Source: Patiria miniata
Lineage: Eukaryota > Echinodermata > Asteroidea > Valvatida > Asterinidae
DNA: 64,000 nt
NCBI RefSeq assembly: GCF_015706575.1
Contig: NW_024037059.1
Span: forward strand, 31,134,129-31,198,128
Reading direction: 5' to 3'
Below are positions 41,329-53,669 of this stretch, one piece after another. Positions within the stretch are counted from its first letter, which is position 1. Every line of letters begins with the position of its first letter. Both the position numbers and the translations under genes were made by a program. The notes below the pieces were generated by a model. The model did not search any database, was not told where the DNA came from, and saw nothing but the letters and a program-made list of their open reading frames with translations.

Positions 41329-43878
41329 GTAAGTCTCCTGGCAATTTTCATGGAGTTGATGAACAGTACATATTGCAATGCACTTATACAGGGTGGTTAA
41401 AAATAAATAAAAAAATCCACTTTTTAAAGCAATGTTCACTTATTTATAAACTTTGTTTTAAAACTTTTGATCACTGGCATTTCAGCCAAAAGTGATGAAA
41501 AAATCATTGCAATTGCATATTTTGTCTCTGAGCTATGGTAGTTTGAACCTTTTTATGTGCGAACCTTGTTTCTTTCCGTGGAGGTATACATTTATCCGCT
41601 TGATGCGAAACTTCCTTCAAAAATTTACCTGCAAGTGAGCCCAAAATAACGTTTCAAAATAGTCATAGTAAAATGTAAATTTCGATCTCGATTTCAAACT
41701 AAGAAAAAGATTGTTATTAAACATTCGCATATTTCGTCGAAGGGTTGTTAAACATCTAACTAACTGTCTTTTCTCCCAAACGAAAAAAAAAGGCTTTAAT
41801 TTATAAGCAGACTCCATACGCGTTAATTTGCCCATATTGGTTATTATTGTTAACATGGAGAGCAAAACAAATCAGAAGTATCTCATGATGTATCTCCATT
41901 CTACAAACAAATCATCAGTCCTATTAAAATATGTACTGTAAGCAATTCAATCTTGTAAAATTTACTGAATTTATTTTGCAACCATGGGTATAAACATCGC
42001 GCCAACGACATCGAGTTCACGAACTGACACCCGGTATTGCGCGCACATCGGACACTCATACGAAATAGAATGATTTTCGTTTTCAAGAACTGACACCCAA
42101 GCATGATGGGTACGGAGAAAAACGTTTTGAAAGCTTGACATGAATCTAATGCATCCGTATACTTGTTGGCTTACAAATGTAATTAAATAACGTTTTAACT
42201 GATAATCAAGATCAATGTCAGTTCGTGAAAACGAAAATGTACCGAGTGCGCGTTTGAAATGGCGCACTGTGCAGGGTGTCAGTTCATGAAAACGAAAATA
42301 ACCCAGTTCTGCAAAAAGGTGCTTTAAAGTTCCAATCGATAATCTGATTTTTAACTTTTCTCCATACACATTTAGATTTAGATTATACCTTGAAAGGTGC
42401 AAGGCCTGATTTCATCAAATACTGTTCCAATTCCATCCAATATATGAAGAACCATCAATAAAATATTCCTTCTACAAGTTTAACAAGGATTGGTGTTGTC
42501 ATTTTGAATTTAAAAGCATTTTTTAATGAAATACACATGCCTAGGGAGACCTGTACGTCAAGTTTATAGTTTTGGTATATCATGTTTACCATAACTTACT
42601 TACACGTTTTTTTATTTTCAAAATATATCCGCACATAACGTATCTCAACGGTATACAAATCAGGCCATGCACCTTTAAAAATTAAAGTGTCGTCAGTGTT
42701 TATGTACCCTTGTAACAATGAGGTGGACAAAATGTTCATGAAATCAGTGATTATATTAAAATCATTGATTCAATTAAAAAATTTCAAAGGCATTTTTCAA
42801 TGTTAAATTTTTGTCTGGAAATTTTCGAAAACTAAATTGAGTTTTGTGGATGATGGGTATTATGGGAACCTGAAAACTCTTCGTTGGTGGGTGTTAGGGT
42901 GTGTTGGAAGATTCATACACATGTTTTGTAGACAATGGATATTTTGAAAGCAAAAAATAATAAATAAATAAATAAATAAAAAAATTAAAAAAGGCAATTC
43001 AAATTTATCAAAAACAATACGATTTTTTCCTTTAAATAGTAAAAAAATGCAAAACCTTCTTCTTGAAATAGGCACGCTGTAACTGTGAATACTAATCCTA
43101 ATTTTGGGTTCACAATTTTAACAGAAAACCCCCGAGCCTTAACAGTGTTTTCCTGAAGTGACATTACAGCAGCAGCGCCCTAATTAGTCAAGGAAACCAT
43201 GGAACATTTTAAAATGCTTAAAGAAGTGCACTTATCAATACGATTAGCCAAAAAGGATGTCAAAATATTTTCATACATTTAAAAGAAATAGAAAGTTGCA
43301 CAAAATACGTATGTAAAAATGCAAGTCATGGCCCTTTAAAGTCTCGTATGCTCTTTTTCTTTTAAAGTGCTATACTTATATATAAGTTTTCATAACTTTT
43401 ATTCTTAAAACCCCTCTCCCCCGCTTTTTGATTTTACGGAGGTATCCGGAAAAAATGCCTACATTTCGGGGCGGTTGCCCCCTACATAAAATCTGTATAC
43501 GCCACTGCTTAGTCTACCTATTGCGAAATTTGTAATTCACAATGTGAGTAATACACGCGGCTTAGCAACGGAATCCCGTTAAGAGGCCCCAAAATTGTGC
43601 ATTTATGTTTTCTCTGTTTTCTCAAAGTGCATCCATTAAATTGAAACTTCAATGGTTAATGCACCTTACTTAATATTTTGAGCAAATGTTTTTGCCTAAA
43701 AAGGAAAAGAAAATCACAAAGAATCCAATATACCTTTAAGGCTGAAAGGGAGGAATTATAAAAAGTATTGGGTTGTTTATTTTTATATATAGATGCCCCA
43801 CCAAAGTAAAACCAAGGCAACAAGTGAATTAATTTTGATGAGAAACTGATGGTTTGTCATGTCGTACCCACTCTATAG
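41329..43878 (+). other. TRPA1-like intron 1 and its repeats
   Basis: Contents: a TATACAGGGTGG mariner-type end at 41388-41399 without a visible partner; a 25-bp inverted pair TTTTCGTTTTCAAGAACTG.. (42072-42097) and mirror (42275-42299); an (AATA)n tract near 42955-42980; and a hAT-like end CGCCACTG at 43500-43507 with sequence shared with 33641-34040. Otherwise A/T-rich with chance ORFs. Confidence 0.55.
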
Positions 43879-44035
43879 GAAATGGCCAAGTTTTCTTTGG
43901 ATGATTTCATCGATGCGGTACGAGAGAACTCGGCTTGCCTCCATGAGACCGATAGCAAGGGAGGCACAGTGCTGCACTACGCGGCTTACACGGGCCGTAA
44001 AGATCTGATCGAACACGCCATTAACTGCGGTGGAG
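43879..44035 (+). CDS. TRPA1: TRPA1-like channel, exon 2 (first ankyrin repeat)
   Basis: The acceptor CTCTATAG precedes it and donor GGTGGAG|GTAATG follows; 157 nt, ending in phase 1. It reads a leading helix (FSLDDFIDAVRENSACLHET) and then an ankyrin repeat with GGTVLHYAAYTGRKDLIEHA. In vertebrate TRPA1 the first repeat (FFLHYAAAEGQIELMEKI) sits in the same place relative to the next repeats. Confidence 0.75.
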
Positions 44036-44344
44036 GTAATGGCCATATCATTATTCTTGTCTTTTTTTCTTGTCTTGCGTTGTGTTTCATCCTGATTCTT
44101 TACAATCTGACAGGCACTTATCTTTTAAAGTTGGTGTAGGCCTATACGTGCTTTTTGGTTGTGGCACCTTGGAAAATAGATTTTAATATTGAATTGAAAC
44201 TTTTCTAGCATTACATTGAGCTTTCCATTCAGACATCGCACGAAAAAAAAATCGGCTCATGACAAGAATCAATCAATAAATTTCAATATTTTGAAGTTTT
44301 CAATTTTTTTTTAATTAAGAGCGGGACTCTCCTAATTGGTTCTG

Positions 44345-44515
44345 AATAGTGTGCGCAATTTTTGAACTGGAGCGCCGTTTAAAACCAATTTTTAAAACTG
44401 TATGAAGGCCTGCAAAAATACACAAGCCAATTTATTTGTTGTAGGACATTATATTCCTTTAAATTTCGTTCTGAAAAGAAAATCATAATTTTTAAAAAGC
44501 ATGTATATTCCAACT
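44345..44515 (-). repeat. dispersed repeat paired with inverted 47700-47860
   Basis: TGAACTGGAGCGCC, CTGTATGAAGG, AATTTATTTGTTGTAGGACA and CGTTCTGAAAAGAAAATCA match the reverse complement of 47700-47860. The pair brackets the hAT-like element, 3.2 kb apart. Confidence 0.65.
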
Positions 44516-44662
44516 TTAAGTATTAAGTCACTGTCTGTTAAATTACAGCTGAGCTGTCTGTTAAATTACAACCCTCTTAATGTGGTCTCTTAATGTGGTC
44601 ACCTCTGCTGTTCAGCGAGAGCATTCTGAACCTGTTCCCATGAAAGGATTAATAACTATTCA

Positions 44663-46785
44663 CAGTGTTGTAGTCGAGACCGGATAGACCGAGACCGAGA
44701 CCAAGACCGAGACCTGAAGTTGCGAGACCGAGACCGAGACCGAGACCGCGGATAATAAATAACAATAATCTAAATAAAAAACCAAGACACTAATTACAGC
44801 TGAAAAGTCTGTCTTTGAGATGAATGATGTTGATGGGGATGTGAAGGAAGTGATTCAAAGCTAGGAATCACTTGTACCTGCTTAATTGTGTCATGCGAGT
44901 GCTCTTCATGTTTGCTTCATACCATAAATTACAACATGGCAACAGAATTTGTTATTGTTACAATCAATTAAAAAAATGGAAACAACCTAATTTAAAGAAG
45001 GGGAAAACCTAATTTGATGAACTCCATATATTGTTGCCACTTTTTTAAAAACATATTTTTTTTAAATATAATATTGTTTAACTACTATAAAGTGTCAATC
45101 TGATGAAGAAACTCTAACTTAGGAGTACGACAATTTGTACTAGTTTTTTGCAATGTTGAAACTTGACAAAAGTAAAAAGTTAAAGGTGGATGTTTCATCT
45201 GTTATAGGAACTAAACTAAACTGTTACAGGACATTAAACTCCACAGCCACCCCTTGGTTTCAGCAATGACTACTAACGGATATTTAAAAGCAGCTTTACT
45301 TTTACATTGGACCTCCTTGTAAACCTGATTCAAAAAAAATTTGGAGCAAGAAAATATTGATTTATTTTTTAAAATTTCAGTCATGGAATATAGACTTGTA
45401 CATGTAGACCCAAAAATTGAGAGGTGGTAGCCAGAGAGGCCTGGCTTAGGCTGAAATGTAATGCCACTTTATTTTGTTTAATGTCAATAACGTTACATAT
45501 ACTATAGAAGATTGATGAATCATATTTGCCTGATCTATCTTCTGTTAATCTGTCCGCCGTCATCATCGTCATTAGCCTATTTGAGAATGAGGCCGACACA
45601 ATAGAAGGGCGCTGTCACAAACTGAATGTGATGTGCGAGATGCACTTTTAGGATTCATGGCTGCGTGCGCACGCCTATTTGCGTTTTGTACCAGCGTATC
45701 GCCCGCATTGGCTACTATGCTGGGCGATTTACTTGAATATTTTAGTAATTTACAAGTACAACATATTGCCAATATTTCAATCGTTTATTGTGATGGCCGT
45801 AAACAGCATTTAGCGATTAATGGAACAAAAGTCTTCTCGACTCATGCAAACGCAATTGACATTTATAAAGGAGACAAGGCAGGCAATTAGACTCTATTTT
45901 TGTGTGAATATGGCAGTAGCTCAATTTGTGTTTATCACAGATGAAAATATGAATACATGGCAAGTCAAAAATAAAGTGACAGTATGATAAAAAAAAAGAA
46001 ATGGCACCATCCATTTTGTAAAAAAAATATATAATTGGGATAAAGAACATGTTATTGAGTAGTAACTCTGAAAATTTCACGTAATTTGCATTCTCTATTC
46101 CCAAGTCGTGGCTTTTTAATAAAGAGATCACAAAATTCAGCTGTCCACCACTAGCAATTTAACAGTCTACGAATTGATGAATATCCATTAATAAATATAA
46201 TGAAAAAAAAAACCCCGTTTTCCCGCCTCCACGAATAAAGTAAAAATTGAAAAGAAAAATAGAAAAAAATCATTAGTATTTCTGGGGAAAAAGAGTTGAA
46301 TTGTTTCCCATATTAAAAAAAAAAAAAAACTGACAGTACATTGTAAAAACAATGTTTCAATCTTGATTCATAAGATTTTAATCTCAGTTGTATTTGGAAT
46401 CAATGAGGATGGCTATAAAGTGCTTGTTTCAACAAATCATCCCACAATAAAAACAAGAAATAAGAAGAGGAGCAATGGTTGTTGGACTATGCCTCACTCA
46501 CCAGAAAGTGAAGAGAGACATGTCTATCAGCATCACACTGCAGTCACATTTGCCCTCAACTGATCTTTACTTAATCCTAAACTGGGGCCGGGGCGGAATC
46601 CGCCCCCCTCACTTTTTGGCTGGTCTCGACTCGAGACCAGCCAAAATATCGAGACCAAAGGGGACCGAGACCGAGACCAAGACCGAGACCACAGCTCCCG
46701 AGACCGAGACCGAGACCGAGACCAGCAAACAGTGGTCTCGAGACCGAGACCGAGACCGAGACCGGTCTCGAGACCTACAACTCTG
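44663..46785 (+). mobile_element. 2.1-kb hAT-like element with GAGACCGAGACC ends
   Basis: It starts CAGTGTTGTAGTCGAGACCG and ends GGTCTCGAGACCTACAACTCTG. The flanks ACTATTCA (44655-44662) and TCTATTCA (46786-46793) agree at seven of eight bases. Subterminal GAGACC arrays are at 44676-44752 and 46650-46770. Inside, a + ORF (45633-45890, 85 codons) and others show no hAT dimerisation domain or BED finger, so I treat it as non-autonomous. It lies in TRPA1-like intron 2. Confidence 0.75.
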
Positions 46786-46793
46786 TCTATTCA

Positions 46794-47560
46794 AGTACAT
46801 AATTGATAATCGGAGATTATGTGTGCAAGCTTTCGAGAGTCGGTTTACAACGTATCACTCCGGATATAATTCATCGCACACTATACAGCAGCGTTGTCAA
46901 TCGTGTTTGATGTAGTTGGTTGTTTCCCCTATCAACCAGGTCGTGGGCGAACCATTAAAGTTATGTAAATAAAGTTGTATGGAAACGCAATTATGAAAAT
47001 GCTTTCATGCAAATTTCGCCCTTCACTGACGGTATTGATTGCATGCTTGGACTGGACAAAAACTGAAGATTATTTTTTTTCTTGCATGCCTGGTAAAGTT
47101 GGATTTTTGGATTTAATTATCCGAAATCTCAAACCGTCCGCAAACTTACGAAGAGTCAGGAATCACATGCTCGGCGAATTGTAATTCTGTTTATAACACC
47201 TCACCCACGGATTCTGCATCTTGATTGGCTGAGAGTGAGTCACATGGTATTTGCTATTTTTGCTATCTTGCTGTGCACGGCCAAAAAGACTATACACATA
47301 GCAACCAACGTATAAGCATAGCAACCGGTATTGTGTGCAAACGCACACGGCTGTATGCGCGTATTGGTCCCAAGCGCTAGCGCAACAGAGCTGGGTTCGA
47401 ACATTTTGTGAAGGGGTGGTTTGGAAAAGTTCAAGTAAATTTTCATCTAATTTCGTATTGAACTAAATTGTACATGTATTTTGAAGCAGAATCTGTGGGT
47501 TAGGTGAAAAAAAACCCAACTTATTGACCGCTTTAACTCGACAGTCGCAGAATAGTATAA
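46794..47560. other. nothing recognised (intron 2)
   Basis: Chance ORFs only. Confidence 0.4.
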
Positions 47561-47641
47561 AACTGGCCTCCCTCTGTGATCCATGGAGCATTCTATTTTC
47601 AGAAACAGAATGCTTCATGGATCACCTTGGGAGGCTAGTTT
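47561..47641. repeat. hairpin, arms about 36 bp
   Basis: AACTGGCCTCCCTCTGTGAT.. to AGCATTCT pairs with AGAATGCTTCATGGATCACC..GGGAGGCTAGTT, with a short loop around TTTTCAGAAAC. Confidence 0.75.
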
Positions 47642-47699
47642 CACTACACCACTCGAAGCAGTCAGCATTTGAATAATATACGCATATATTAATGCTGGT

Positions 47700-47860
47700 A
47701 TATACGTGCTTTTTTCAAAATTTCGATTGTCTTTTCCGAACGAATTTTAAGGGAATCTAATGTCCTGTACAAATAAATTTGCTTGTTTGTATTTGCAGCC
47801 CTTCATACTGTTTTAAAAAGTGGTTTTAAATGGCGCGCTCCAGTTCAAAAAGTTTTGAGC
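47700..47860 (+). repeat. dispersed repeat, mate of 44345-44515
   Basis: Inverted counterpart with CGAACGAATTTTAAGGGAAT, GTCCTGTACAAATAAATT and TGGCGCGCTCCAGTTCAAAA words. Confidence 0.65.
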
Positions 47861-48650
47861 GAAATGCTATAAATATTGATATCTGTTGACGAATCAGCTC
47901 ATGTATTAACACGCGTTTGATTCATCTGGTCCGATCCTAGCTACGCGATGATCGCGGCCGGTTCGCGACACATGCTTCGCAATCAAAGATTCAAAGATTC
48001 AATTCAGTTATTGAAGTGGTAAATACGATATTATTACCGAAAAGATCATATTAATGAAGTCTGCTTTTCCTTTCCTTTGTTATTACAAATCAACATTTGT
48101 TTTTGTTGTTATTCACTTTATGATCAGTTGATTGTTGATTGATCACTCATGATCTAGAAAATCCCAAAGAGTGAAACTATAGGGACTAAACCATTTAGAG
48201 CTAAAATCACCCCCTTATTTTCGATTGACATACTCTGAAAAAAAGAACCACTTCAGATCAAGCTTGAGTGAAAACTCGATCTTTTCGATTGAATGAATTT
48301 CACTCTAAAACGTCTAGTCCCTAATGTCAGTCTGTGAGAGTGAATTTTCGCTCGAATGGAGTGGATTTTCACGCCATGGAATTTCAATTGATCGGAAGTT
48401 GACACCTCATCTCACCCCAGAATCAGCTCAACCTGCCAATCAAAAGGGTATAGATTTTGTTCAGAAACCAGAGGTTCTCAATATCCGTGAATGAATAGGT
48501 ACCCTTAAGTTATTAATTGAAAGCTAATGATCCGACCTGTCTGATGCACCTGTATCAAATGTTGCTATGACAACCCGTTATTTTCGGATAACCCTAGTCG
48601 CAGGTCACCAATGTCATCGACTGACTGACTGATTCACCGACTGTCACTTG
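47861..48650. other. nothing recognised (intron 2)
   Basis: Two GGGACTA/TAGTCCC words (48180 and 48323) lie in opposite orientation within repeated AGTGAAA/TTTCACTC context, but no element could be delimited. Confidence 0.35.
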
Positions 48651-48658
48651 ATAGCCGG

Positions 48659-49085
48659 CAGTGTTGTAGTCGTGTCACCAACGTCGAGTCGAGTCCGAGT
48701 CCCGAGTCACAAGCCTCGAGTCCGAGTCCGAGTCACTTGTCATTTATAAGTTGTTCACCAAACCGATCACTGGACCCTGGTGTTCGTCGTGCAGGCGCGC
48801 GCTAGGCGTGTGTGCGCGGCCCCGATTTTCCGTGGCGCCGTGTTTTGTCTATGGAGTAAAAAAAAGATGCTACGTTCGTCGGACAAAATGCGTAACGATA
48901 TGTTTTTTCTTTTGGTGAAAATACGTGATTTGAGTCACGAGTATAAAAAGCTCGAGTCCGAGTCATCATGGTCGAGTCCGAGTCCGAGTCATTTTCCAAT
49001 GTGACTCGAGTCGAATCCGAGTCACGAAGAATGTGACTCGAGTCCGACTCGAGTCCGAGTTCTGGACTCGAGTCCTACAATGCTG
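48659..49085 (+). mobile_element. hAT-like MITE with GAGTCCGAGTC ends
   Basis: CAGTGTTGTAGTCGTGTC starts it and GAGTCCTACAATGCTG ends it. The flanks ATAGCCGG (48651-48658) and GCAGCCGG (49086-49093) agree at six of eight. Subterminal CGAGTCCGAGTC repeats are on both sides. It has the same design as 29821-30454 and 44663-46785. Confidence 0.72.
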
Positions 49086-49307
49086 GCAGCCGGGCAGTGC
49101 TATCGCATAGGATTACCCCGTACCGTCCGAACCATTGTGTAGACCAGATACATGAAAAGGCTTCAATTGAATCATAGCTATTTTGAATCAATTGATAAGA
49201 ATTGTGCATGCTTTGTGACCAGCGTTATAGGCTTGCCTGCTCATGCTCTAGCCTGTATAACGATGTTCGGTGTTCTTCGTTCTTCATTTGCTACTTTGAG
49301 ACCGTTA

Positions 49308-50232
49308 CAATCGATAATGTACTAACCAACGGATAACGAATCACCAACCGATAATGTAACAACACTTTGTCACCATTTTCAGGAAGAGCCACATTTTAAA
49401 GAAAAGGCGTTTTTGAGATAATCGCAAAAGAAGTTTCTCCTATTTTAAAACTGCAAAAAATACTACTTTGCAACAACTTTGTGCAGTAAGGAAACCTTCA
49501 CATGATTATATGAGAGCTGAATTTTTACGTGAACCCAGTAATTAGAGTTAATACAGAAGCTTATTAGTTAAAATTAATTAGTAAATATATGTTTCTGTTC
49601 GTGAAAACGAAAATTCAAGTTTCCTTCATTTTGGCCCTTTCTGTTCAACGTTTTTCCATAGGCGCTCGTGCGTACGCGCGCGCAGCTAAGAATGTAACAG
49701 ATATGCTCTTCGTGAAAACGACAATTTCAGCTGACCTACTTTTTCGCCTTTCCCTGCAATAGGTTTTGCATGCGTTTAAGGGGTCAACATGTATGTGGCT
49801 CTTCGTGAAAACGCAAAATGCAATTATCGAGATTTCTGCCCCTTGCATCATTCATGTAAGTTGGAAATTAATGATGTTTTGCTTACAGAAACATGTAAAA
49901 ATGGTTAAGTACAATGTTTTAAAGCAAAATGATAAAAATCGAAATCGAAAAAAATGGTAATTTTGGACATTATGTGGCTCTTCGTGAAAACGGTGACGAA
50001 TAATTGACCGATACTGTTTCACTAGCCGATAATGTAACAGAAATTAACCGATAGTAGTGCAGTACACGTTACTACACAATCAGTCAACTTTTGTTGCATA
50101 ATCGGTTAGGACTGATAATGTAAAACCTATTGACTGATTGTGTAGTACATTCTACATGTACTACATGTGATAAAGTATCGGTCAATTTTGTTACATTATC
50201 GGTTGGTGATACTTTATCCTTTGGTTATCAGT
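49308..50232. mobile_element. TIR element with GATAATGTAAC subterminal repeats
   Basis: CGTTACAATCGATAATG.. with ATCACCAACCGATAATGTAA (49308-49364) is mirrored by TTACATTATCGGTTGGTGAT.. to AGTTGTAACG (50190-50232). The end word CCGATAATGTAAC recurs at 50032-50044 and related forms near 50105. Four copies of TTCGTGAAAACG (49598, 49709, 49802, 49981) lie inside. No transposase and no clear target duplication. Confidence 0.6.
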
Positions 50233-51890
50233 TGTAACGAGGGCATCCCTGATTTTATTATTTGGTTCCGATTACCGACCGAACCTATTTTGTTCTCCCG
50301 ATCCAAGACTGAATTTCTTTTTTTTAATTACCGTCGAGGCGTCGACCCTGTCTGGGAACCCACATTAACTTAAATTAATGACAAAAAAAAGGAGTATCAA
50401 ATTCAGGTAAACAGACCAGAAAATAATATCTGATTTCACTTTGAGCACGGAAATTAGCAACCCTTAAGCCATCACAGAAGTGCATGTTGTCAGTCATCAT
50501 AATTTACCTAAACGCTACGTTATGGCTGCCACTACAACCTAAACGTTATTGAGCTGAACGATAATATAAGTCAACTACATCTTGCTACAGATATACAGGG
50601 TGAGTAAAAAAAGCGGAACCCAAACCCCCCCAAATGTATTTCATATTTAAAAAAATATGTATCACCAAAAATAATAATGACTGGAAAGCCAATTTCAGAA
50701 ACTACTTTTAGATGAGCAAATTACTGAAATTGCTCAATCCGTTCAAAGAGTGTCACAAATTAAAACGTAATGACTCTAAAACCTGTGCGTTCTGACCGTT
50801 TGGAACATCAAGGAAAATTACACAGATTACTTGTTAAAACAACTGTAGTACACGATATCTTTATTAACAACCCTGCTTGGGCCAACAACATGATTTATAA
50901 AATCGGTGATATCAACCTATAATCATCTCCCAGCAATAAGCAGAACAAGAGACAATATGCATTTGGCATCATTTAATTTAGCCATCTATTTTTTTATCTT
51001 AAGATTTTGTTAATTTTTTCCCGACCGACTGACTCTACTCAGAGGCTACAAAAATATGAGAACCGACGAAACACAAAGGGACGCCCTAAGCTAACAACAA
51101 GTGTACCAAGTATGGGAATATAAATCAATTAATTATTGATGAATGAGGATAATATGGTAACATGAGTTACCTTGAAAATGTCATTGGCATAACACAGTAC
51201 GTCAGTAACAAGACACCATTACTAGGGCTTTCTATAACAAGCTGTTGCCAATAAATTGTCAATTAAAAACGACTTAGCTTCAAGTCATTTTGAAGTCAAT
51301 TAAGGGGTCAAAAAAAAAATTGCGGTGTCATGTCAAAGAGCATAGAGAGACCTGATCTTGAAGCAATAACAAAAATCGAAGTAGGGTTCGTGTGGTCGTT
51401 AATCATTATTGATTTATTTATAATGGAAATAGCAATTAGTTGCACGATGAATGAGGAATAATACTTTAAAGCACGCGAGGATTTCAATTACGGCGGCCGT
51501 GGTAATTTGAAGAAGGGTTCTTAAGAAAACACGGCAAGAAATGGCATACAATCCGCGGCACACATTTTCTCAGGTTTACACAATTTCTACGCAATTTTTT
51601 TCAGGCTTACACACGACCCTGGATCTATGTTAACTTCACATAAAAAAGCTTTAAATTCTGCATGAATGATTTTTAAAAGATTCCTACAAATCCGGCAGAT
51701 TTTTTTTTAAGTTTTCGAAAATGAGGTTGAAGTTATGATCGTATATCATTCACTCTTCCGGGTCTTCCCCAAAAATGTCCAGCTCAATATTTGGTATCGA
51801 GCCATAGAAAGACTCATCGATTTTCTCGGAAAAGAATACCTGGTGAAATCGTTACTTAAAAGACTTGTTTCTCAAAAATGGCCCCTGACT
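50233..51890. other. intron 2, nothing beyond a mariner-type end
   Basis: TATACAGGGTGAGTAAAAAA (50592-50611) resembles one terminus of the 57834-58332 type, but no mirror end was found. The remainder is A/T-rich with chance ORFs. Confidence 0.4.
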
Positions 51891-51899
51891 AGTGGAATG

Positions 51900-52105
51900 C
51901 GGTGGCCTATAGTGGTCTGGAGCATTGAATTTGGGGTCTGCAGGTAATTCTGCAGGTTGTTGGTTCGAGTCCTGCCCGGGGTTATGGTGCGTGTGCCCTT
52001 GGGCAAGGTGCTTTGTCGCTCATTGCTTCTCTCCACTCATGATTAGTTGGGTGCCTATGAGGGCAGAGTTAGTCCGAAGGTTCAATAGTCCGCAGGTTCG
52101 ATAAA
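51900..52105 (+). mobile_element. tRNA-derived SINE just upstream of exon 3
   Basis: GTGGCCTATAGTGG (box A-like, slightly expanded) and GGTTCGAGTCC (box B, 51962-51972) are followed by a CCCTTGGGCAAGGTGCTT body and a tail with TAGTCCGAAGGTTC and TAGTCCGCAGGTTCG. It ends about 60 bp before the exon 3 acceptor. Confidence 0.7.
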
Positions 52106-52167
52106 TATCTATCATTAATGAACTGCACAATTATGTTACCTTTTTATATTATTTATTTTCTTACTAG

Positions 52168-52343
52168 ACGTGAATGCTCGAGACATTATGGGGGATACTC
52201 CACTACATTATGCTGTGAGAGGCAATTCCCAAGATACAGCCAACAGTCTCATATATGCTGGGGCAGACCTGACTGTGCTCAACGACGCTAAAATGGCTCC
52301 ACTTCACCTGGTCTGTGACCTGGATATGCCGGATATGATTGAG
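52168..52343 (+). CDS. TRPA1: TRPA1-like channel, exon 3 (ankyrin repeats 2-3)
   Basis: Acceptor TTTTCTTACTAG; 176 nt taking phase 1 to phase 0; donor GAG|GTTGGT, a weaker but usable site. With the G of exon 2 it reads DVNARDIMGDTPLHYAVRGN (ankyrin repeat) and ADLTVLNDAKMAPLHLVCDL (next repeat). Vertebrate TRPA1 has EMDDYGNTPLHCAVEKN and ANPNLRNFNMMAPLHIAVQG in the same register, the basis for the TRPA call. Ankyrin repeats of TRPA channels form the cytosolic N-terminal solenoid. Confidence 0.8.
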
Positions 52344-52585
52344 GTTGGTCTACATGTAGATTATACTACATATACAAGCAACGTGAGGATCACAAAGTAA
52401 AAGTGATCTTTGGTGAATTTATATAGTCACGTACCAGCGCTAAAATTGTTGATTTGCCATATATACAATCTTCAACCATGCACTCAAGGGCGATTTCTTT
52501 CGCCATTACATAAGCAAATAAACGTGCTGTTTAGAAGCTATCTTTGAAAATCATCATAACAAGGATGACAGGCAATGTATACATG

Positions 52586-52690
52586 CAGGCGTGGATCGGG
52601 GGGGGGGGGACGTACCCCCGGTAAATGTAGTCAAAACCGGAAAGAAAGAGACAGGGGGTGGGGGAGGGTATTCTTCTTAAGCTCGAAATG
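52586..52690 (+). mobile_element. hAT-like end CAGGCGTGGATCGGGG
   Basis: CAGGCGTGGATC followed by a G run and GTACCCCCGGTAAATG resembles the terminus type at 22147 and 33641. The other end is not identified. Confidence 0.4.
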
Positions 52691-53367
52691 ATCTCGGAAG
52701 CTGCGGCCCAACTGTAGACCTTCTGTAGCCTATAAGTCATGTACATGATGTAACAGTCTGTTGTTATAATGCACAACTACGCGCTGGTCGTGACTGTCAT
52801 TTGAAAAAGATTCCCATTATTTTGTTGAACGTCAATTGGTGCATGGAGCGTTTATAGCATGTGGAACCCCAATTTATGTGCAGTACAGTGCTAGCCCCAA
52901 TTCGAAATGAGTGACCTCGTGACCGCGTAAACAAAATTTCCAAGACTGCAATAAATTAATAGCTGGTGGAGACCTGAATTTGAAGCACTCGTTGCTGCGA
53001 GGGCCTAAGGGACAAGGTGATTGATTCCCGAAAAGGGCATGTGCTGACATTTGTTACAAACCAACCAACCAACGGAGAGACATGAGTCAATCTAGAGCTG
53101 CTCAGCCGCAGCTAAAAATGAACAGTGTGGCGCCAATTTTAACTTTTAAAATGGAACGGAAAACATTGAATACAAATATTGTTTTAAGTTTTGTGTATTT
53201 CCTATCTCGATTTAATATGGCATTACAATGACCTATAGGCTTAGTGAACGGTCGATCAAAGTACAGGCATATGAATCCAGCTGAAGGCGGGCTGGTTTAA
53301 TATCACTGTCTCAAAAAATAAAAGTTTTTGGAACAAATTTAATTTTCCTGTTGCACAGAAATAGTAA
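52691..53367. other. nothing recognised (intron 3)
   Basis: No ORF with support. The last 13 bases (53355-53367) are the SINE target duplication. Confidence 0.4.
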
Positions 53368-53656
53368 GTAAAAGTAATAGCAAAGTCTGTCACGAGCCAA
53401 TGTGGCCCATCAGGCTATCTCCGGTCTCAGTAGCATGAAACGACTGAGAATATTTCTACTCCCCCTGGATGGGATGCCAGTCCATCGCAGGTTACTCCCC
53501 AGCTAATGCTAGTACCCATTTATACTCCTGGGTGGAGAGAGGCATGTGGGGTGAAATGGCTTGCCCAAGGACACAACATATGACCAGCAGCTGGATTCGA
53601 ACTCCTGACCCTCTGATCACGAGTCACGAACCCTAACCACTAGGCCACACTCTCCC
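53368..53656 (-). mobile_element. tRNA-derived SINE with 13-bp target duplication
   Basis: On the reverse strand box A TGGCCTAGTGG (53637-53647) and box B AGTTCGAATCC (53593-53603) are followed by a body with CCTTGGGCAAG and TGGCATCCCATCCAGGGGGA. ACAGAAATAGTAA flanks both sides (53355-53367 and 53657-53669). The exact duplication proves retrotransposition and gives the edges. Confidence 0.88.
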
Positions 53657-53669
53657 ACAGAAATAGTAA

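Noticed and set aside
13590-46790. CRISPR-like arrays (regular short repeats)
   Set aside because: The repeats are directly adjacent degenerate words without unique spacers, in animal DNA; they are minisatellites or transposon ends.
46609-46800. Arg/Ser repeat ORF (SR-like)
   Set aside because: Translation of the GAGACC array in the hAT-like element.
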